DNA of 64,000 bases from Carposina sasakii (taxonomy: Eukaryota > Arthropoda > Insecta > Lepidoptera > Carposinidae), in the NCBI GenBank assembly GCA_014607495.2, contig CP053153.1, positions 12,400,001 through 12,464,000 on the forward strand, in the 5' to 3' direction. Positions within the stretch are counted from its first letter, which is position 1. The number at the start of each line of letters is the position of its first letter. Positions 57,360 through 64,000 of the stretch are shown here, in pieces. Position numbers and translations under genes: made by a program. The notes beneath the pieces were generated by a model. That model saw only the letters and a list, made by a program, of their open reading frames with translations, did not search any database and was not told the origin of the DNA.

Positions 57360-60205
57360 TAGGCTATGATACCAAAAATATTATCGGCTATTAATCTCTA
57401 CATCTCGAGTTTATCTCCCGCGGCTAGATCAAGGCATATCCGAACGACAAAGGAAGTTACTAGTAAAGCCTAATAACTGTCAATTGTCTCCTAATAACTC
57501 TTTGCGTAACCCATTGAGTTTTAATTTTGGAGAAAGCAATAAAGTTTGAAACTGACGAACAACATGAAAATGACAACGAAGTTCGCATAGTTTTCGCACA
57601 ATACTATTCTTTATTTTTTAGCCGCTAGTAGTGTAGGTAAATGTTTCGGTAACTCCTTTAAGGTCCTGTGCTAATGCGAGGCTGCTGTAGAATACATTAG
57701 CTGCATCTTCTTTCTAGATCCCTTAATATTGTCTTTGGTATAAGAGTGGAAATATTCTAGTAGCAAACTCTTTGAAAGTTTGAAAATAGTCGAATAATTT
57801 CTTTGTCCAAAGATTTTGGTTCTGCTGACAATATTGTGCAATAGTGTGCATGCATACTGCACGTGTGCAGTTTTTCACAATTTCACAGCACGCGCTCATC
57901 ACGTTCAATACCATAAGTTCACATTTCTCTGGCAACAGCCATACGATCGACTGCCAGATGGCAACCAGATTGGGCATTGTACAGATCTTGTTTTATTCAA
58001 ATTGGTATTTAAATACCTAATTTGATGTGTAAGTGTGTGTAAGAAATGTTTGTTTGTGTATACAGGGTGTTTCATGCATGATGTCAGGTCACAAATGCCA
58101 GATACAATTTGAACTCCTAGCTATTGTTAAGTCTTGTTTTTCCTACTTTAAATTTGTTTTAATAATTTGGTTACCTATTCTGTACACACTAAGGATTAAG
58201 GTATTTTTCATAGAAATTATCGCAACACAATTGACTAAATGGCAAGTACCATCAAAATCGACAATATACTACCTACCACTACGATACTTTTATCGAGAAA
58301 TTAATTTAATCACAAATTATAATATTTTGACACGATCTAGAACAATATGATGGATGGAACAAACTCCTACGAAGTTCAATGTCAATGCTTGTTGCTACGA
58401 AAAGGGTAAACAACTAAAAAAAAAATTCCCATTGTCTTGATAACATTATCACCGAAGTAGATAGGGCTTCGTGAAACCATATGTTGGTGGGGAGATGGCA
58501 AACGAGACAAATTAAGACGTGCAATAAACAGAATAACGAAGAAAATGACATTCAAAAATATTAAAATAATCTTCGGTTGAAGAAGGTAGTAGCAGTGAAA
58601 AAGCTTAAGTTCAGAACAAAACAAATTCAAACATCTATAGACAACAGTGACAACAATTGAAAGCTCCCAATAAAACCAGGCAAACATATACAAGTGGATG
58701 ACGTCATCAATGATTACTCATTTTACACACATACAAGTATATCTATAACCTTATTAACACATTAATGTTATGTCATTCAACACGAGGGAAGTCGAGTTAG
58801 TCCGGTTCCATTCACCATTGTCTGTGATTACTTTTTGTTAAATAATTATTTTTTATATAGATTTTATCAGGCGTTAGGTACTAGATACATACTAAGAGCG
58901 TACTATTAGGCTATAAGCTAACAACTTGTCACTGATCTGACCTGCATATCTAGCTACCTACCCTATTTACCACATCCATGGCCAACAATATGTATATGTA
59001 TAGATGAGGGGTTACGTAGGTATGTACCAACCTACCAACTATTCAAAAGTTCAAATCCCTATGTAACCCACCACCGGACTTTATGTACCTACATCCCTGA
59101 TACCCAGGATACCCTGATTCTCGAATCTGACAGCTCATGATTTCCATCTATCGATGTTTCGTTGATTTTCATTAAAATTACAACATTATTACTTCAATAT
59201 AACTTGGGAAGTTTTTGTCATTTCCAATAAAACATAAAAATCAAGATAAACCTAGTTAATGATTTCGAACTAGACATGGCAGTAGGCAAAGCTAGAAAGT
59301 ACGAGCAAGAAATTATAGAAACATAACGTACCTAACAGAGCGTAGAGACAAAATATAAGAAAAGCCTTTACTTATAAATAAAATTATCATGCGAAAATAA
59401 TCCCATACTAAAAGCTAACAATTAAAATATTTTTTTCTTATTTTCATCACTACACACCCAAATTGAAAATATAAAAACTCACGCAGCGCCGTAATCACTA
59501 CAAGATGACGCAGAAAGAAGGGACGTACCATCGTCAGTCATTCTCACTTGGGATATACACACGTCACTGATATACTCGGACCTGTTTAACCTTAAAGGAA
59601 ACAAATTTTTATAGTGATATACTAATAGTAAATAGCTACTTTAAACAATATTAATTTTTGTTCGATTGCAATTAAATATTTGTGAGATTTAAAACTAAAT
59701 AATTAAGGAAGGAATATTACCTATTCCTGTTAGTAAGGAACTACTTATATAGGTATAATGTTAAAAATAATCTAACAGCTACTCTTTAATTATATTTAAT
59801 TCATCAAATAAAATTAATCTTTAGTTGTGATGTCACTAACACCCTGTACAAATAAATCAGCAACGACCCATATATCTACCTCTTTAATGCAACTATTGCA
59901 AGCCAATAAACGCATCACGAACTGTTTCAACGAATCACATGAAGTAAAATATAACTTAGTAAATGTACGTATATGCTCACAAACACAATTATCTACGCAA
60001 ATTACAAACAATATAACACTTATGTACATTACATGTAGGATATTAGATATGCTTTTACCCGTGACTGCGTCCGATAAAGAATGTGTATCAATTTATGTTA
60101 AACTTTTCTAATTGTACCTAATATGATTTACACCGTTAAGTTAAAAATCAAAATATGGATAGGGAGGTCCAGCAAAAACGTACAGTTTACGTATAGATAG
60201 GTACA
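57360..60205. other. No gene recognised; R3 scraps and lone MITE ends
   Basis: R3 pieces lie near 57660-57720 and 58888-58965. A lone TACAGGGTGTTTCATGCATG end lies near 58060, and a reversed one (GTCACTAACACCCTGTAC) near 59832. Short ORFs at 57723-57977 and 58382-58693 have no family I recognise. Confidence 0.45.
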
Positions 60206-60589
60206 TACAGGGTGTTTTTTCGTTGTCACCCTTAACAAAGGGTACATACTCTATATATCGAATAAAGTAAGTTTATGCCAAAAAATTGCTGGGTAATGAT
60301 ATAAATTTATTTTTTTTATTTATTTCTTGATTGGGCGAAATTTATAGTGTCCAATGTTAATGCTAGTTTTTTCATAGACAGATATTAATTATTTCTCGTG
60401 AAAAAATCGTGCTACGCGCGACTATGTGCATTTATGCAGAAAAACGCATTGGACCTTTTACTCAACTTTGGACCCTAATATCTTGGGAACCAGACACTTC
60501 CCAGGTATGCTTCCATGGAGAAAAATGATCATGATGTTGAGGAGATTCCGTAGTTTTTGGGAACGTTGACGACCAAAAATCATTATGTA
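60206..60589. mobile_element. MITE family M2, complete copy
   Basis: TACAGGGTGTTTTTTCGTTG at the left, GACGACCAAAAATCATTATG at the right. Interior AAAGGGTACATACTCTATAT, TGCATTTATGCAGAAAAACG and CCAGGTATGCTTCCATGGAG. Same orientation as the 21169 copy. Confidence 0.85.
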
Positions 60590-60595
60590 TACACA

Positions 60596-60812
60596 CATGG
60601 CTGTGTTCCCTAAATGGGGTAGCCACAAGTACAGAATCATAAAGAACATCCACATTGAGGCACGTTTAGGATAGCGGGGACAGAATGTAAACGATCGGTG
60701 ACAAGTTGCTAGCTTGTCGCCTGAGCGGATGTCCAGCTTTGTTAGTTGATTCTTACGACATGCACGGAAAAAGATGCAGCTGATAAAGCCCGCATCAGGC
60801 TCAGGACAGTTG
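60596..60812 (+). repeat. R3 dispersed repeat, near full-length
   Basis: TGGCTGTGTTCCCTAAATGG, GGTAGCCACAAGTACAGAAT, CACGTTTAGGATAGCGGGGA, ACGATCGGTGACAAGTTGCT, TTCTTACGACATGCACGG and GATAAAGCCCGCATCAGGCT. It directly follows an M2 MITE. Confidence 0.8.
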
Positions 60813-61862
60813 ATAGTTTCACCGTTTCACCAAATCCTCTCGGTGAGACTTGACGGTACCTTTGTACCCCCAAACGGAATAAAATACTTTCGACAAAGAT
60901 AGAGTTAAAAAATTATAGGTACCTATAGTGTTGTATATAGAGAGATATGGTGTTGCTTGTAGGTATTTTATTTCCAACTAGGAAAAAAATTAATTGTTAC
61001 CAAACAGACAGACAAAAACTAGTACAATGAACGTTCATTACATACAATGTTCTATCCACATATGTATGTAGGTACAATAATTGTACATACAATTTGTCAT
61101 GTGACCGTTATCTCTGCTATAAAACAAATAAAAATGGAGGCCAGCGGTGTTGTGCGAAATACAATAACCCCAGTTATATCTGTTTTAAGAAAGGAAATTA
61201 ATTATTCGAATTCGAAACAAGTCATAGACCAGAAACATATGTTTATTATGTAAACAGTTTAGTATGTTTTGACGACAATCTTGAAAATTAATATTCGGAG
61301 GACCAACCAAATGTCATAATTACCTATGTACCTATTCCTAAATAGGAACTTGATATTTTTTTAATGTAGCCGATGTCTTTATATTTTTTAAAGGAAAGAC
61401 GAGGAAGACCATGTTTTGTGATTAAAAAGGGTGCTTCTTTAGAGGGCTTTTAGCGGCAACATAAGTCAGGGCGATTGCTCATGTTCGCCCCCAGTATAAT
61501 GGTGACAAAAAAATATTCAAAGATGCACACACAGTCTACCGACCCCATGTTAACTAATAGCAAACGATTTCGTCACAAGATCTCCGGTTAAAAATAAATA
61601 ACAATTTAATACTCACATTTAACTAACAATTGAACAAAACACCCATAAAAGACTATCATAAGCCGTAACTGTAAAAGAAAACTGATAACTCAGCTATCAG
61701 TGATTAATGATTATCATAAGCACTATTCTCAATTGTAATCATTATCACGATAAAAAATAACGTAAGCGATGTTTAATAGTGCATGATAGATTAGAGTACT
61801 TACATTGTATGGTGGTAGATCTATTGAAGAAGAACCGATGATATAATAAAGGTAATAGGTTA

Positions 61863-62112
61863 GGATCCTACTAATATTATAAACGCGAAAGTTTGTGAGT
61901 ATGGATGGATGGATGAATGGATGTTTGTTACTCTTTCGTGTAAAAACGGCTGGAAGCAATTTTTTATAAAATTTGTTATGGAATTAGCTGACATCCTGGA
62001 TTAACACATAGGCTAATTTTTTATCCCGGGAAAATATTTTTATCCCGGATAATTTCGACATTTTGTTTTTTCTGCAGACCACGCGAACGAAGCCGCTAGC
62101 ATCCACTAGTAG
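61863..62112 (-). repeat. R5 dispersed repeat, near full-length
   Basis: GATCCTACTAATATTATAAA, CGCGAAAGTTTGTGAGTATG, a (GGAT)n run, AGCTGACATCCTGGATTAAC, TTTTATCCCGGGAAAATATT and GCGAACGAAGCCGCTAGCAT. Confidence 0.85.
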
Positions 62113-62387
62113 GCTATAAAGGTATAAGCTAGGTGTTTTTAAATAGCATACCTAACGTTCCTTTATTCATGAGGCTGGGTATGTTACAAACCGTCTGCTA
62201 ATGAAATAATCTTTTATTTCAACAAGACTTACAAAACAAAGTTTGTTACAATTAACGTCGCGCAATATTCCTTTTTCTTCACAGTGCTCCATAATATTCA
62301 CTACGGGCCTTGCTAATAAAAAGCTTTAAATTAAGTATGTATAAGCTATACTCCGGCCGCGCAACTATACTATGGCCGCGTGATGCT

Positions 62388-62636
62388 AACAGAGTAGAAT
62401 TCTTACCATCCCATGTCTGCCCGTGGATATCGTACGAGGCGATTAAGGGTTTCCGGGAGGTGGGCAGCAGCGCATCCCGTGTTGACAACATAGTCCAAAA
62501 TACAAACTGCGGTCACCAACCCGCCTGCCCAGCGTGGTGACTATGGGCAAATACTCCCCATGGCAGTCTTGTGGCGTGCCCCGAGGGAGGCCTACGTCCA
62601 GCAGTGGACTGCAATAGGCTGATGATGATGATGGTA
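62388..62636 (+). repeat. R2 SINE-like element with RTE-like tail
   Basis: CATCCCATGTCTGCCCGTGG, TCGTACGAGGCGATTAAGGG, GGTGGGCAGCAGCGCATCCC, CCTGCCCAGCGTGGTGACTA, CAGCAGTGGACTGCAATAGG and then (TGATGA)n. The best plus-orientation reference copy in the window. Confidence 0.85.
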
Positions 62637-63159
62637 TATGGAGGATGGTAGATGGATGATGGAGGATAGGTACTCAGTTCGATTTGATAGATATTCCTTA
62701 TATTTTGCTGTCAAAAGTAATTTAAAACGAGGATATAACTTTACGCGCGGTTTATTACTAGCAGGCTACAAGTTTCCATAATAACCAGTGTCTACTTTAA
62801 CAAACTCTATGAAAACAGTGGACAATGGAGTCGATGTATGTACTATAAAAGGTGTAAAAGTTTAGTCTAAATGCAGTCTCCAGTGGAAATAGAAATCTAA
62901 GAAAAGCGGACGTGCAAGTCCGTCACACAAATGCGAATTAGTATTGTTTACCAATTTTTTCTCAGATTTTCAGCAGACGTGATCTACATAGAACAGACGG
63001 GCATTTGGCAAACATTGTTTACGTCTTATCTAACAAAAGATTAATCTTACCTAACGTAAGATTTTCCACAGCTTTTCGACTTTGGACTGAGTTTTGATTG
63101 CACTAGGAATTGCCTGTACATTGTTACATTAATAGGTTAGGTAATCTTGGCCAACGGTT

Positions 63160-63362
63160 AACCTGCTAGGGGATTCCCTAACTTTTTTTTCTCATAGACC
63201 CCTATTAAAAGTTAACTGGTTCTGGTGGACTCCCTACAGGCCTACACCACATACAAATTAATTGTGAACCCCATTTTTTCACGCCAACCTGGGGATCCCC
63301 ATCGAGTCTCCTGTGGATCCCTGGGGGTCCACCTGGACCACTTTGGGAAACACTGTGCTGGC
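63160..63362. mobile_element. hAT-like non-autonomous element remnant
   Basis: The right end on the minus strand reads CAGTGTTTCCCAAAGTGG, the typical wording of a hAT terminal inverted repeat. Near the left end, AGGGGATTCCCTAACTTTTT is a poor partner. The interior holds GGGGATCCCCATCG and GGTCCACCTGGACC. Left boundary uncertain. Confidence 0.35.
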
Positions 63363-63484
63363 ATTAGAAGCATCTCCTGATAACCAAAAAGCACCTAAGG
63401 GTAGTATAAATCTCTGATAAACATATGCTAGTGCGTTTTTAAGGTGATTTTTATGAACTGCAACGTATTTTTGGAAAACTAGCA

Positions 63485-63524
63485 CATGCCGGTTTTCTAT
63501 TCCTGAAAATAGAAAACCGGCATG
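63485..63524. repeat. Perfect 17-bp hairpin with 6-nt loop
   Basis: CATGCCGGTTTTCTATT, loop CCTGAA, then the exact reverse complement. It stands alone in AT-rich sequence. It could be a foldback scrap, an arthropod-style cruciform or the core of a small RNA precursor. Confidence 0.8.
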
Positions 63525-64000
63525 AAGGCATCGATCGGTATATAAATTATAGAACCAAAATTTTGAATTTCTTTTGGACTTTACTATGATACTAATATGT
63601 ATGGCCTCTACATGGTCTCTACCGCTATCTTAAAATACCTTTCATACTTCAAGCTCTCTGGATACATCATATAAGTTTTCGTGGACATCTTGCAAGTGTT
63701 TATGATCATTGATATTTGATTTGGTTCCAATTAACTATATTAGAACCGTCGAGTGTCGACGATGTTTCTATCTAAAAATACTCTGCTAAATATAATTCAT
63801 TTGCTCCATACAATTGGTCTTCGTTCTTCCCGTTTATTAAGTTTATTTATAAATTCGAGGTTATTTGTACTTTGAACTTTATTGTAGCGTATGTCAATTA
63901 TATTTTTAAATCTCATTAGATTTCATGGATAGTATGTAATGAGTTTCTATTAGCAATCAATTAAACTTCGATTATTGTCGAAGTCTATTATGTATACCTA

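Noticed and set aside
58382..58693. 103-codon hydrophobic ORF, receptor-like at first sight
   Set aside because: Hydrophobicity follows from AT-rich (TTT/ATT) codons; no receptor signature and no exon borders.
59525..59571. 5' exon of transporter 2 with an initiator-like TCAGTG
   Set aside because: The donor is phase 1 while the first exon seen needs phase 2, so direct joining breaks the frame. Kept only as a finding.
1..64000. CRISPR arrays, bacterial operons, integrated viral genes
   Set aside because: No regularly spaced repeats and no viral polymerase, capsid or envelope-like ORF was seen; all multi-copy elements fit eukaryotic transposons.

Overview
The window is AT-rich animal DNA, almost certainly from a moth or butterfly (Lepidoptera). 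The evidence is long introns with GT..AG borders, many short TAGGTA/TACCTA strings, RTE-type LINE tails ending in (TGATGA)n, several MITE families that start with CAGGGTG, and exons of recognisable insect gene families. It holds no bacterial operons, no CRISPR array and no convincing functional tRNA or rRNA gene.

Genes, left to right: (1) 8.2-28.6 kb, minus strand: an odorant-binding protein (OBP) gene of six coding exons over about 20 kb, with a signal peptide, extra cysteines and a basic loop; it looks like the conserved Obp59a-type lineage. (2) 29.9-36.2 kb, plus strand: an aminoacylase-1-like M20 metallopeptidase of nine exons. It is head-to-head with the OBP gene, about 1.2 kb between start codons, and carries a one-base frameshift in its last exon. 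(3) 37.05-42.04 kb, minus strand: a complete nine-exon sugar transporter of the MFS, Tret1-like type (515 aa). (4) 46.98-53.65 kb, minus strand: a second, paralogous Tret1-like transporter with the same exon plan, whose first coding exon was not found. Genes 3 and 4 are a tandem pair. The aminoacylase and transporter 1 are tail-to-tail. I see no shared pathway linking all four.

The rest (1-8.2 kb, 54-64 kb, all introns and the spaces between genes) is mostly transposon-derived: RTE LINE 3' ends; a SINE-like family that has captured the RTE 3' end; two kinds of tRNA-derived SINE; at least six MITE or foldback families; and three abundant short dispersed repeats, called R3, R4 and R5 here. A worn pogo/CENP-B-like transposase fragment lies between the transporters.

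The oddest signal is at 1.27-3.48 kb. A roughly 1.07 kb segment is preceded by a half-length version of itself that differs mainly by many short clean gaps rather than by substitutions. With the one-base anomalies in the OBP and aminoacylase genes, this suggests residual assembly errors, although real sequence change cannot be excluded. I found no convincing undescribed multi-gene system. The best new-looking material is the MITE/SINE family structure, the OBP architecture and an unassigned 83-codon candidate exon at 43.45-43.70 kb.
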